Below are positions 7,919 through 18,400 of a stretch of 64,000 nt of DNA, piece after piece. Position numbers and translations under genes: made by a program. The notes beneath the pieces are model-generated. The model was not told where the DNA came from. It worked only from the letters and a program-made list of their open reading frames with translations, and ran no database searches. Position 1 is the first letter of the stretch; each line of letters opens with the position of its first letter. The DNA is from an uncultured Christensenellaceae bacterium (GTDB lineage Bacteria > Bacillota > Clostridia > Christensenellales > UBA3700), in NCBI GenBank assembly GCA_944381325.1, contig CALWKS010000003.1, forward strand, positions 62,001 through 126,000, read 5' to 3'.

Positions 7919-8938
7919 ATGAAAAAGTTTTTGCCGTTTATAGCGGTTGTTCTCGTCATCGGTCTCGTGTCCTTCTGCTTTGCAGGTTGCGTTGACCATA
8001 TTGAAGGCGATCTCCCTGAAGATATCCCCAATCTTCTGCAGGATACAGATGTCTGCCCCGATGACGTGCTTGACACGTCTTCCCTTATATCTGCAAAAGA
8101 GATATATGAAAATTCCGCTCTGTCCGACGTCGAAAAGGCTATGCAGATGATGTCTGCTACAGAACAGAACGAGATGAGCACTTCTCTTGCAAGATTCAAC
8201 TATTTCCAGTATAAAATAGGCACCAGTACGATAGGCGATAAAAGCGGCACTCTCATTTATCAGCGTCTGCGCAAACAAAATCAGCAGGACAAGGACGATA
8301 TGACCCTTAAACTGCCTATAAACCACAACTTCGGGTCATTCGAAACTTCTTTCGTTACCAGTGCAATGATAAGACTTCTTACCGACAATAAGATTTACCG
8401 CATCAGCGGAAAAACCGATAATCTCGTTTATAACGAAGAAACAGGTCTTCTCTCCATGGCAAACAACGACGGATGGAGCAAAGGTAAGAACTTCGGCGAC
8501 GAAGAATTCGTTGCTTCAAGCCAGAATCTGGAAGAAACCAAGAAAACCGTAGCTTTCTGGGATACGGAAGGCATTATCAAGGCAGACACCCTTAAAATCG
8601 AAGTAAAGCAGAACGAGAGCGGAAAGACATATTATGCTTTGTCTTTCGAAGTTGACGTTGACGTTGCAAATGCCGATCAGCGCACTACCGACAAGCTCAA
8701 CCAGGACAACGGGGGCAAAAACATGACTGTCAACAAACTCGTCGTAAAAGCTCAGATCTGGGAATGCGGACTTATGAGATATTATGAGACCGAAGAGACC
8801 TGGAGCGGCGAGATCGGCGCAGCGTTTATTTATTATAACGGCTCTGCAGACAGCACCTCTTACACGTTCTACTCTTACACAGAAAAGGACAACGATATGA
8901 GCGCAAGCAAGGCTATTCTTGCAAACCTGCTTAAATAA
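7919..8938 (+). CDS. Predicted lipoprotein, 339 aa
   Basis: Family not recognised. A type II signal peptide is clear: a hydrophobic core after MKKF and the lipobox FAGC with the acylated Cys at residue 24, so the protein should be anchored on the outer face of the membrane. The mature part is hydrophilic and mixed alpha/beta, with long-strand segments such as KTVAFWDTEGIIKADTLKI and a late YYETEETW. The ATG at 7919 was preferred over an in-frame TTG 15 bases upstream because GAAGAGGA precedes it at normal spacing. It is a single-gene transcript with its own promoter and terminator. The repeated charged strand pattern could fit a substrate-sensing or LolA/outer-surface type protein, but this is not demonstrated. 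Confidence 0.75.
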   Translation: MKKFLPFIAVVLVIGLVSFCFAGCVDHIEGDLPEDIPNLLQDTDVCPDDVLDTSSLISAKEIYENSALSDVEKAMQMMSATEQNEMSTSLARFNYFQYKIGTSTIGDKSGTLIYQRLRKQNQQDKDDMTLKLPINHNFGSFETSFVTSAMIRLLTDNKIYRISGKTDNLVYNEETGLLSMANNDGWSKGKNFGDEEFVASSQNLEETKKTVAFWDTEGIIKADTLKIEVKQNESGKTYYALSFEVDVDVANADQRTTDKLNQDNGGKNMTVNKLVVKAQIWECGLMRYYETEETWSGEIGAAFIYYNGSADSTSYTFYSYTEKDNDMSASKAILANLLK

Positions 8939-8955
8939 ATCAGCAAACTTCTTAC

Positions 8956-8981
8956 GCCCTCCCTGACGGGAGGGCATTTTT
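8956..8981 (+). terminator. Terminator of the lipoprotein gene
   Basis: GCCCTCCC pairs with GGGAGGGC around TGAC, followed by ATTTTT. Confidence 0.9.
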
Positions 8982-9096
8982 ATGCGTTTACGACTATATC
9001 GATGCTCAGTATTATTTACTTATATCAATGTAATTTTTGCATTTCAATAAATTGAATGTAATTTTATGATATAATAAACTTACCGATAAATAAGAA

Positions 9097-9552
9097 TTGG
9101 AAAAGAGAGTTATTATTTATAGGGAACTGATTAAAAAACTGACAGCATCCAATCAATGGGCAAATATGCAAGAACCTTGTCCCGAAGAAGAAATACAGAG
9201 AGCAGAAGAATATGTGGGATTTACATTCCCCGAAGAACTCAAAGCATTGTTGCGAGAAACAAATGGTGACCATTGGTTTTTACTTTCGGCAGAAAGAATC
9301 ATAAGCCATGTAAAAGAAAATAGAGAGATATTCCCAGAATACCTTGCCCCCGATGAATTTGAAGAAAAAGTCAATCGTTTTGTTTTCTTTGCGACCAATG
9401 GTTGCGGTGATTATTACTGCTATCGTGTTCTTGAAAATGGAAAAACAGATGCATCTGCAATCTACATTTGGGAACATGAACTATTTGAAATTCGTGAGGT
9501 TGCAAAAAGCCTTTCCGAATTGATAACCAAGTATTACAACGATGAAGTGTAA
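9097..9552 (+). CDS. SMI1/KNR4 (SUKH) family protein
   Basis: About 150 residues with the SUKH pattern: an N-terminal helix, then PEEEIQRAEEYVGFTFPEELKALLRETNG, which is the typical family opening, a central strand region and the closing helix LSELITKYYN. SUKH proteins are often immunity proteins against polymorphic or contact-dependent toxins, though many are solitary. No toxin gene is adjacent. The frame is preceded by TAA GAA, so only the TTG at 9097 or a later codon can start it. TTG has no convincing ribosome binding site, whereas AGAGAG (9103-9108) sits six bases before an ATT at 9115. The gene and its flanks are clearly richer in A and T than neighbouring genes, which suggests recent acquisition. 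Confidence 0.8.
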   Translation: MEKRVIIYRELIKKLTASNQWANMQEPCPEEEIQRAEEYVGFTFPEELKALLRETNGDHWFLLSAERIISHVKENREIFPEYLAPDEFEEKVNRFVFFATNGCGDYYCYRVLENGKTDASAIYIWEHELFEIREVAKSLSELITKYYNDEV

Positions 9553-9666
9553 TACTAACAAATTCCAATTTATCTAGTTGTCATATTGGTTTTGTGGTAA
9601 AAATTTTTACAAGTACAGCACACTATACTTTGCAAATAAAATTGTGTATTTTTGCAAAGTAAAATA

Positions 9667-9697
9667 AAGACTAACGATATTTTTTCGTTAGTCTTTT
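9667..9697. terminator. Bidirectional terminator
   Basis: AAAGACTAACGA pairs with TCGTTAGTCTTT, with T-runs on both strands. It lies between the converging SUKH gene and nadE and can serve both. Confidence 0.8.
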
Positions 9698-9762
9698 ATA
9701 ATTTCTAAAAAAAAACTATGGAAAAAGCGGTAACTCGGAAGCTTTTTCTTTAATTGATTTTA

Positions 9763-11688
9763 TCAGCCCTGTTTTGACGGATCGCAACTTTCGAGATCCT
9801 TTATCCACTCCGTCTTGCAAGCGTCGCTGGGCATACGCCAGCCTCCTCTCGGAGAAAGATCCACGCTTCCTACCTTAGGACCGTCGGGCAGACAGCTGCG
9901 CTTGAACTGCTGAGCGAAGAAACGGGAAACGAATGTCTTCAGCCATCTGTAAATAGTCTCGTCGTCAAAGTCGCCGTTGAACGCGTATTTTGCCAGTCTG
10001 AAAGTCTTTGAAGGTTTGAAGCCCCATCTTACTATATTGTAAAGGAAGAAATCGTGCAGTTCATAAGGTCCGACTATCTCTTCGGTCTTCTGCACTATCT
10101 CACCGTCTTTTGCCGGAATAAGCTCAGGACTTACAGGGGTGTCCAGAATGTCTTCAAGCACGCGGCGCGCCTTTATGTCTGCAACGCTTTCGGCATAATA
10201 TCTGACAAGATGTCTTACAAGGGTCTTGGGAACAGAGCCGTTTACTCCGTACATCGACATATGATCGCCGTTGTAAGTCGCCCATCCGAGAGCAAGCTCA
10301 GACAAATCGCCCGTACCTACCACCAGTCCTCCCGTCCTGTTGGCAAAGTCCATAAGCACCTGTGTACGCTCTCTTGCCTGCGCGTTTTCAAATGCCACGT
10401 CTCCTGTTATTCCGTCGTGTCCTATATCTTTCAGATGTCTCTGCACAGACTTTGTTATATCTATTTTTTCAAACTTCACTCCGAGGGCTCTCGCAAGTTT
10501 CTCGGCATTGGAACGGGTGCGCTTGGTAGTGCCGAAGCAAGGCATGGTTATTGCTGTTATGCCGCTTCTGTCAAATCCTGCGATTTCAGCCGCCTTGCAC
10601 ATTACAAGCAATGCGAGCGCGCTGTCAAGTCCTCCCGACAAGCCAACGACAAGATGTCTGCAATTCGTATGAACCATACGCTTTGCAAGACCGTGAGCCT
10701 GAATGGAGAACACTCTTTCACATCTTGCCGCCCTGTCTCCCTCTCCCTGTGGTACGAAGGGGGTCTTTTCTATATTTCTGGTGAGCACGGTGTCCGACAA
10801 CGCGCAATCGAAATAGATCTCCTTGAGAGGATAAGAAGGGGTCGTGTTCTGTTTGATTCTCTCAGTCGCCAGCTTTTCAACGTCGACTTCGCTTACGGCA
10901 TAACCTTTCCCGAAAGGCTGACTTTCACTCAGGATCGCGCCGTTTTCAGCAATTATATCGTGAGCTGAGAATACGAGGTCTGTAGTGCTCTCGCCGCTGC
11001 CGCAGTCGCTGTATATATAAGCGCAGTTGCATTTGCCAGAAGCGGACTTGACAAGGAGTCTGCGATACTCGTCCTTGCCTACCGTCTCGTCGCTTGCCGA
11101 CAGATTGCAGATAACCGAAGCGCCTGCCGCACAAAGCCTGTCCGCAGGGCCGCCTGCTATCCACATATCCTCGCATATCTCTATGCCTATGCAGAAATCG
11201 CGCATATTGCGGCATCTGAACACTGCTTTTGAGCAAACCTCTGTTTCATCTCCGCAATAAACGGTTTTATCCACGTTGTCGAGCTTTTCACCCGTCTCGA
11301 AATATCTGCCTTCGTAAAATTCAGAATAAGACGGCACGTTGCGCTTGGGAACTATGCCGAGGATTTTTCCGTCATAAACAGCGATTGCGCAGTTGTAGAG
11401 CTTTCCGCACGCAACGACAGGTGCGCCCACGACGACGAAAATCTGCTTTCCTACGCAGAAATCCCTTATCTTTTCAACCGCTTTTTCAGCAGCTTCAACA
11501 AGTACGTTCTGAAGAAACAAGTCCCCGCAAGTATAACCGCATACGCTCAGCTCAGGAAAAACCGCCAGCTTGCAACCTTCGTCGTAAGCCTTTGCGATCC
11601 CCTCGCAGATGCGCTCTGAATTGTACTCGCAGTCCGCAACCTTTACGTCAGGACTTATTGCCGCAACTTTGACAAAACCGTCTTTCAT
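9763..11688 (-). CDS. nadE: Glutamine-dependent NAD+ synthetase
   Basis: Makes NAD+ from nicotinate adenine dinucleotide, ATP and glutamine. 641 residues with two domains: an N-terminal nitrilase-type glutaminase with the Glu-Lys-Cys triad E46, K115 and C172 (contexts FPELS, VPKRN, GIEICEDMW), and a C-terminal ammonia-dependent synthetase with the ATP-pyrophosphatase loop SGGLDS (351-356). The length matches the long, glutamine-using class. The ATG at 11688 was chosen because TTTGGAG precedes it; the in-frame TTG twelve bases upstream overlaps that site. The gene stands alone, divergent from the ABC exporter. Confidence 0.95.
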   Translation of the reverse strand: MKDGFVKVAAISPDVKVADCEYNSERICEGIAKAYDEGCKLAVFPELSVCGYTCGDLFLQNVLVEAAEKAVEKIRDFCVGKQIFVVVGAPVVACGKLYNCAIAVYDGKILGIVPKRNVPSYSEFYEGRYFETGEKLDNVDKTVYCGDETEVCSKAVFRCRNMRDFCIGIEICEDMWIAGGPADRLCAAGASVICNLSASDETVGKDEYRRLLVKSASGKCNCAYIYSDCGSGESTTDLVFSAHDIIAENGAILSESQPFGKGYAVSEVDVEKLATERIKQNTTPSYPLKEIYFDCALSDTVLTRNIEKTPFVPQGEGDRAARCERVFSIQAHGLAKRMVHTNCRHLVVGLSGGLDSALALLVMCKAAEIAGFDRSGITAITMPCFGTTKRTRSNAEKLARALGVKFEKIDITKSVQRHLKDIGHDGITGDVAFENAQARERTQVLMDFANRTGGLVVGTGDLSELALGWATYNGDHMSMYGVNGSVPKTLVRHLVRYYAESVADIKARRVLEDILDTPVSPELIPAKDGEIVQKTEEIVGPYELHDFFLYNIVRWGFKPSKTFRLAKYAFNGDFDDETIYRWLKTFVSRFFAQQFKRSCLPDGPKVGSVDLSPRGGWRMPSDACKTEWIKDLESCDPSKQG

Positions 11689-11753
11689 TTTATTCTCCAA
11701 ATAATTGCATTTTAAGATTCAAATATATATACTTTATATACGGATAAAAAAGC

Positions 11754-11784
11754 AAAACGCCATTTTTTTACGCGGCGTTTTTTA
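11754..11784 (+). terminator. Hairpin with T-run in the nadE/ABC exporter divergent region
   Basis: AAAACGCC (11754-11761) pairs with GGCGTTTT (11774-11781), followed by more T. It precedes the exporter genes on the plus strand, so it may be a leader attenuator rather than the end of a gene. Confidence 0.5.
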
Positions 11785-11793
11785 ATGCGTAGC

Positions 11794-11809
11794 TAACTAT
11801 CCGTAGTTA
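11794..11809. promoter_or_regulatory. Inverted repeat before the ABC exporter, candidate repressor site
   Basis: TAACTA-TCCG-TAGTTA, six-base arms, 46 bases before the start codon. Exporters of this kind are often controlled by MarR- or PadR-type repressors, and the arm sequence is compatible with a MarR site. No regulator gene is adjacent. Confidence 0.4.
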
Positions 11810-11855
11810 TTATTGTATTTTATCCGCAAAAAAATGTCAATATTTGAGAGAGAAA

Positions 11856-13589
11856 ATGAAAAGATTGGCTATCCACTTAAAAAACTACAAAGCACACCTT
11901 ATATGGGGTCCGTTCTTCAAACTCCTTGAGGCGATATTCGAACTCATCGTTCCTCTGGTAATGGCGCAGGTCATCGACGAAGGCATAAACCAGGGAGCAG
12001 GCACGGGATATATCCTCTCCCGCGGATTTCTTATCCTCGCCCTCGGCGTCGTAGGACTTTGCTGCGCGCTGATATGTCAGTACGTTGCGTCAAAATGCTC
12101 GCAGGGTTACGGCACGCTTTTAAGAAACGACCTGTTCGCGCATATCAACAAACTGTCGTATAAAGAATTGGACAAATTCGGCGCGGCAACTCTTGTCAAC
12201 CGTCTCACGGCTGACGTAAACCAGCTCCAGAATATGGTTGCGATGATGATCCGCCTGTTTATACGCGCGCCCTTCCTCGTTATCGGTGCGGCAGTCATGG
12301 CTATGATAATAAATCTCAAGCTTGCTCTCGTTTTCCTCGCGGCAGCGCCTCTTATCGCATTCGTGCTTTATATGATAATGTCGCGCACAGTGCCGCATTA
12401 CAAGACGGTACAGAGAAAGCTGGATACCGTTACCGGCATAACTCGTGAAAATCTTGCAGGCGTACGCGTAGTAAGAGCTTTTGCCAGTCAGGATTACGAA
12501 CGCGCGCGCTTCAAAGCCGCGGCTGAGGACCTTACGCGTACAAGCAATACGGTAGGCGCGATATCATCTCTTCTGAATCCCCTTACCTTTGCCATTATCA
12601 ACGTTGCGATACTCGCCATACTTTACTTCGGAGGCGGAATCGTTGAAAGCGGAGAAATGACTCAGGGCGAGATAATCGCGTTCGTCAATTATATGACGCA
12701 GATATCGCTTGCCCTCGTTGTCGTAGCCAATATGGTCATTCTCATTACAAAATCGTCTGCTTCGGCATCACGCGTGCTCGAAGTGCTGAATACCGAGCCT
12801 TCTATAACTGACGAAGGCAACACTACAGTTACACCGGACGAAAATGCTCCTGCGGTAAGCTTCGACGGCGTATCCTTCGGTTACGGCAGCGGCAACTACG
12901 CGCTCGAAGGTCTTACACTCGACATTAAAAAAGGCGAAACCATAGGCGTTATCGGCGGCACAGGAAGCGGTAAAAGCACGCTTGTAAATCTTCTGGGCAG
13001 ATTTTACGACGTTAGCGAAGGATGCGTCAGGCTGTTCGGCACAGACGTAAAGAAATATCCGCTCGAACAACTACGCACAATGATCGCTTACGTTCCTCAG
13101 AAGGCAGTGCTTGCAAGCGGTACAATCCGCTCAAATATGCAGTGGGCTAAAAAGGACGCGACTGACGAAGAGATCTGGAGCGCGCTTGAAATCGCGCAGG
13201 CGGCGGACTTTGTACGTGCAAAACGCAAAGGTCTTGACGAAGTCGTTGAACGCGACGGACGCAACTTCTCAGGCGGTCAGAGACAACGCCTTACGATTGC
13301 AAGAGCGCTTATAGGCTCACCTGAAATACTCGTATTCGACGACAGCTCCAGCGCGCTTGACTTTGCTACCGACTACGCGCTCAGAAAAGCTATATCAGAA
13401 AGCAAAGGCGACACGACAGTGTTCTGGGTCTCACAACGCGCGACCTCTATCAAAAACGCGGATAAAATAATCGTGCTTGACGAAGGCGACGTAAAAGGCA
13501 TCGGCACGCACGAAGAGCTTTTCGACTCCTGCAACGTTTACCGCGAAATCTGCCTGTCTCAGGTAAGTAAGGAGGAGAACGCAAGATGA
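11856..13589 (+). CDS. Heterodimeric ABC exporter, subunit with degenerate ATPase site
   Basis: 577 residues: a six-helix type IV exporter membrane domain (about 1-300) and a nucleotide-binding domain with Walker A GGTGSGKST and signature FSGGQ. The Walker B reads LVFDDSSSALD, with Asp where the catalytic Glu should be, and the switch position reads WVSQRATSI, with Gln in place of His. These two changes together mark the degenerate site of asymmetric exporters such as TM287/288, LmrCD and BmrCD. The partner gene overlaps by four bases (ATGA). The ATG at 11856 follows GAGAGAG; an in-frame TTG lies 12 bases upstream. Substrate unknown; drug or lipid export is usual for the family. Confidence 0.9.
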   Translation: MKRLAIHLKNYKAHLIWGPFFKLLEAIFELIVPLVMAQVIDEGINQGAGTGYILSRGFLILALGVVGLCCALICQYVASKCSQGYGTLLRNDLFAHINKLSYKELDKFGAATLVNRLTADVNQLQNMVAMMIRLFIRAPFLVIGAAVMAMIINLKLALVFLAAAPLIAFVLYMIMSRTVPHYKTVQRKLDTVTGITRENLAGVRVVRAFASQDYERARFKAAAEDLTRTSNTVGAISSLLNPLTFAIINVAILAILYFGGGIVESGEMTQGEIIAFVNYMTQISLALVVVANMVILITKSSASASRVLEVLNTEPSITDEGNTTVTPDENAPAVSFDGVSFGYGSGNYALEGLTLDIKKGETIGVIGGTGSGKSTLVNLLGRFYDVSEGCVRLFGTDVKKYPLEQLRTMIAYVPQKAVLASGTIRSNMQWAKKDATDEEIWSALEIAQAADFVRAKRKGLDEVVERDGRNFSGGQRQRLTIARALIGSPEILVFDDSSSALDFATDYALRKAISESKGDTTVFWVSQRATSIKNADKIIVLDEGDVKGIGTHEELFDSCNVYREICLSQVSKEENAR

Positions 13590-15331
13590 ACATGAAGACA
13601 AACGAACTTGTAAAACGCCTTCTCAAATACGTGAAACCTTACCGCGCGTTGCTCTTTATTGCAGTCATATCGTCTTTCATAAGCGTTGCGGCTTCTCTGC
13701 TGACGCCCGTACTCATAGGCGACGCAATAGACTTCATTGTCGGCAAGGACAACGTCAATTTTTCTGAGGTCATCAGATATATAGGTTATCTCGGCATAAC
13801 GATCGCGCTTGCTACCATATTCCAGTGGCTGCTCTCCTGGAGCACGAACAAACTGTCTTTCTCCACTGTCAAGGATATGCGCGAAGACCTCTTCAACCAT
13901 ATAGACAAGTTGCCGCTCAAATATATCGACTCGCACTCTCACGGCGACCTTATAACGCGTATGGGCAACGATATCGAGCAGATCTCTACAGGTCTACTTC
14001 AGGGCTTTTCTCAACTGCTCAACGGCGTGTTCACGATAGTGGGCACACTTGTCGTCATGTTTATCGTAAACTGGATACTCGCCCTTGTAGTATTTCTGAT
14101 AACTCCTCTGTCGCTCTTTGTCGCCGCGTTTATAGCAAAGCACACTCACGATATGTTCATTAAGCAGGCAACAGTGCAAGGCAAACTCAGCGGCCTCGGC
14201 GAAGAAATGATATCCAACGCAAAAGTCGTCCAGGCTTTCTCTTACGGCGATGACGCACAGAAAGACTATGAAAAGCTCAATCAGGAGCTGTACGGTTACG
14301 GCTACAAGGCACAATTCTACAGCGCGATGAGCAACCCCTGCACCCGCTTCGTAAACGGCTTGGTTTATGCAGCTGTAGGCATAACCGGCGCTTTGCTGGC
14401 AATAAATACGGGAAGTATAACCGCAGGAAGACTTTCCACCTTCCTTATGTTCTCCAACCAGTACACAAAACCGTTCAACGAAATAACCGGCGTTATCACA
14501 GAGCTTCAGACCGCTATGGCAAGCGCGCGCCGCGTATTTGCAGTGCTTGACGAGCCGACAGAATCAGACGATTCTTCTCTTTCTGAAATCAACGAATGCG
14601 ACGGCACAGTAAAGCTTGAGAACGTCAGCTTCGGATACACTGAAGACAAAATACTTCTTCAGCATATCAACCTTGCCGTAGAGAACGGACAGAAAATAGC
14701 GATCGTAGGTCCTACCGGTTGCGGAAAAACCACGCTTATAAATCTTCTTATGCGCTACTATGACGTAAGCGGAGGAAGAATTCTCGTCTCATCCCACCCC
14801 GTTACGGACGTAAAGCGCGACAGTCTGAGAAAGTGCTTCGGAATGGTACTTCAGGAAACCTGGCTCACAGGCGGAACGATTAAAGAAAATATCGCGTACG
14901 GCAAGCGCGACGCGACTGACGAAGAGATAATCGCGGCGGCGAAGGCGGCAAACGCACACGGTTTCATAACCAAGATGTCAGACGGCTACGACACCGTGAT
15001 ATCCGAAGGCGGAGACAACCTTTCTCAGGGTCAGAAACAGCTCTTGTGCATCGCCAGAATAATGCTTACTCATCCGCCAATGCTTATTCTCGACGAAGCA
15101 ACTTCTTCAATAGATACGCGCACCGAGATAAAGATACAGAAAGCGTTCAACACTATGATGGAAGGCAGAACGAGCTTTATCGTAGCGCACAGACTTTCCA
15201 CGATAAAAGAAGCCGACCTTATTCTCGTCATGAACGACGGCAATATCATAGAACACGGCACGCACGAAGAACTCCTTGCAAAGAAAGGCTTTTATTTCAA
15301 CCTTTACAACAGCCAGTTCGCGCCCGTATAA
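13586..15331 (+). CDS. Heterodimeric ABC exporter, subunit with intact ATPase motifs
   Basis: 581 residues, same architecture as its partner. Walker A is GPTGCGKTT, Walker B LILDEATSSID with the catalytic Glu, and the switch His is present in VAHRLSTI. Its signature is LSQGQ rather than LSGGQ. In asymmetric exporters the weakened signature of one subunit faces the degenerate Walker motifs of the other, so the changes seen in the two genes are complementary. The start codon overlaps the upstream stop, with AAGGAGGAG (13569-13577) before it, so the two chains should be made in equal amounts. The membrane domain holds six predicted helices. Confidence 0.9.
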   Translation: MNMKTNELVKRLLKYVKPYRALLFIAVISSFISVAASLLTPVLIGDAIDFIVGKDNVNFSEVIRYIGYLGITIALATIFQWLLSWSTNKLSFSTVKDMREDLFNHIDKLPLKYIDSHSHGDLITRMGNDIEQISTGLLQGFSQLLNGVFTIVGTLVVMFIVNWILALVVFLITPLSLFVAAFIAKHTHDMFIKQATVQGKLSGLGEEMISNAKVVQAFSYGDDAQKDYEKLNQELYGYGYKAQFYSAMSNPCTRFVNGLVYAAVGITGALLAINTGSITAGRLSTFLMFSNQYTKPFNEITGVITELQTAMASARRVFAVLDEPTESDDSSLSEINECDGTVKLENVSFGYTEDKILLQHINLAVENGQKIAIVGPTGCGKTTLINLLMRYYDVSGGRILVSSHPVTDVKRDSLRKCFGMVLQETWLTGGTIKENIAYGKRDATDEEIIAAAKAANAHGFITKMSDGYDTVISEGGDNLSQGQKQLLCIARIMLTHPPMLILDEATSSIDTRTEIKIQKAFNTMMEGRTSFIVAHRLSTIKEADLILVMNDGNIIEHGTHEELLAKKGFYFNLYNSQFAPV

Positions 15332-15423
15332 ATCAATCACCGTAAAATATTAAAACGCAACTCAAACTAAAAAAAGCGATATGTATCGCGTTTTCGATAC
15401 GCGTCAGAATATTTTAAACTAAA

Positions 15424-15454
15424 AATCCCCTCGGATATCCGAGAGGATTTTTTT
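15424..15454. terminator. Bidirectional terminator after the ABC exporter
   Basis: AATCC-CTCGG pairs with CCGAG-GGATT (one mismatch) around ATAT, with a run of T on the plus strand and T5 on the minus strand. It separates the exporter from the converging lipoprotein gene. Confidence 0.8.
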
Positions 15455-15483
15455 GAGCGCAATTATAAAATCCGACCGTCTTT

Positions 15484-18400
15484 TCAGCTTATTATATTAC
15501 AGCTTTCATCGATAAATACGCGATTTTCGCTTGCAAGATAATTGTATTCGATTCCGTACACCGTCAGATTGACAAGGGTAAGAGTCGCTTTTTCGTCTAT
15601 CTCCTGACAGTAAATTCCGCTATCCGTATACTGCTCTCCGCCGATAACGCTTCCCGAAACGGATGACTTTATCGTAAAGCTCCTTCTGCCCTGCATTTGA
15701 ACTACGATCCTTTTTATGTCATAGCCGCATGTGTCTATCACACACTCTCCGTCGTAAACCGAATTAGTGAAAAGACTGATTTCTTCGTCTATATCAGCTG
15801 TAAGACGTACTTCGTCGCAAGATCTTGCGTACCTTGCAAAATCGGCGGCATTAGCCGCATAGCCGATTATCCTGCCGCCTCCGTCGTCATTGTATCTGCT
15901 TCCGACGTATGAAAACGCGCCGCCGTAAATCTCTATCTTTCCTTTGTTGACAATATAAAGATTTTCGGTGATGTGATCTTCGTTGTACAGATCGAGGTTG
16001 TGATTTGCGATAACCAAAGTGCAATTCGAAGCTATCGTCAGAGTAACGTCTTTCTTTATCTCTCCCGCCGAGATATCAGCGGTCAGCGTTATTGTGCCGA
16101 AGTTGCAAAGCTCAGTGCCCGCTTTTATATTGCCAAGCGCCTCTTTGAGTTCGTCAAACGCGGAGACAGTCGTCTCTCCCCGCAATACGGTATATTCAGC
16201 GCTTGTCTCGCCGTAATATTTCGTTGACGTGGAACTTGCCCTCACCGTCAGCTTTGCAAGATCTCCTTCTGTCGATATTTCTCTGTCGTTCGTGCAGAAA
16301 GACCGGTATTCTCCCACGTCGACCGCCTCGCCTTGGACAGTGGTCAGCGTAAAGCCGGGGGTTTCCGTCTTGATATAGCCGTTTTCCATGCAGTAGACCA
16401 CCTGGGTTTTCGTAAGCGTAAGAATCGTTGCGCTCGCAATGTCCTCTCTTAAATATACCGTACCGTCGCCGCTCACGCCTGCGGGCACGTAATCGTTGAA
16501 ATAACTTGTGCCGTTGTTTATAAACGTTCCGCCGTCGTTGACCGTCAGCGCAGAAGTAATTGACTCATTGGAATAAGAGCCGTTGTTTTCAACGCTACCG
16601 TTTACTTCTATCCCGTGCCCGTTGTTTATCAGCGTTTTGTCTTCAGGTATGACGAGGACGTATCCCTGCGGGATTTGAAGATCGCCGTTTATATACTTCG
16701 CGTTGAAAACCACACGAGAATAATTGTAATTGTCAAGCGCGGCGATTAGAGCGTCGTAAGTGTTTACAGTCGTCTCTCCTCTCTCTACCGTAAAGGCTAT
16801 TGTCGCGCTCCCTTTGAACGCCCTGCTGTCTTCTCTGAAAGTTACCGTCAGCTCATAACTGCCTGCGTTTAAAGGACAGTCTGTCTCGGTAACTCCTTGT
16901 TTGTAGGTTACGTCGTATCTGCTGTCGCCGCCCTCTATGCGCACCGTCGCTTCCTTTTGCTCCCCGTCATAGACGAAAGGCAGATTGGTTATTTCGACGT
17001 CGGATTGCTGTATCTCAGATTTTACCTTCACGGAACCGCTTCCGCCGAAAGCGTCGCTCGCTTCGTTCAGATATACGCTGCCGTCGTTTATTATCTGTTC
17101 GGTTGCCTTAACGCTTCCCGCAGTGAACACGAACAGTTCGCCTTTGTTCTCAAACGTGCCGTTATTCGTCAGAGTATGATTTACGTAAACCGTACCCAGC
17201 GAGTCCACTTTGCCGTCGTTTACAAATTCTTTTTTATCGTCAGTGTCGCCGCCTGCGTAAAATGTCCCTCTCTCCGCAATAGTGATAACTCCTGCGTTGG
17301 TCAGATTGCCTGAATAAGACTTTCCTTTGCCGAGCGATATCGTGCCGTTATTGTCGACTGTGCCGCGGTTAACGATATGTTTAACCGACATTTCGCCGTT
17401 GTTTTCAAGCGTGCCGTAAACTCTGAGTCCGTAGCCTTTCAGGACGACTATTCTGCCGTTGTTGACGACGTTTCCTCTGAATCCCTCGTCGCTTGCCGCA
17501 GATATATTAAGGGTCAGTCCCTCGGGTACGGTAAAGCCTTCGTCAAGCAAAGTCCCGAATCTGTCATCGGTATTTAAATTGATCGTATCGTAATTGGGAT
17601 TGCTTAACGCGTTATAAAATCCCTCGGCATCCGTAACGGTAACGCTTCCTTTCTCTATCCCGAATGTCAGCGTGGCTTCGCCGTAAAACGCTTCCGAATC
17701 TTTTATCGCGACGATCTTTACAGTAGCCGTTCCTGCGTTGACGTTGTTCTCGTAAAACAATTCATAGTCGCCGTAATCGACCGCTACGCCCTCCTTGTAA
17801 AAATGCGGCGTAGGCTTTATCTCTGCTCCGCTGTATTCAAACTTATCGTCGCTTAACGAGATCTCAAACTCCTCTATCGGATAGCGGCGGACAAGCGCGG
17901 AGAACCGATTACCGCTTATATCGCTGTTCGTATAGAATTTCGCTTCGCCGGACGCACGTACGTAACCAATGTTTTCAAAACCGCCGCAGTTGTAAAAATC
18001 GGCGTAGGTATTGATGTACACCGTGCCGTCGTTTTTAAAGTCGCCGCTGTTTTCTGCACAAAGCGCGCCTTCCTTATTTCCGTTTAAATAAATCTCTCCC
18101 GCATTTTCGATATCTCCGCCGTTTACAAACGCTTCGGCATTCGTCCCGGGAGCGTAAAACAGTATCTTGCCGTAATTCTTAAACATACCGCCGTTCACGA
18201 ACGAATTGCCTTCTCCTCCCTCGTCAAAATTGATCTCGCCGTTGTTTTCAACGGTGCCGTTGTTAATAAGCGCGTGCCCTCCCATATTCAATTTAACGCC
18301 TTTGCCGACTTCAATGCTCTCGCCTTCGGGCACGGTGATGTCTGCGCCGACAACTACCTGCCCGTATTTACCTCCGTTCAGACTTTCTTTCAGACTTTCA

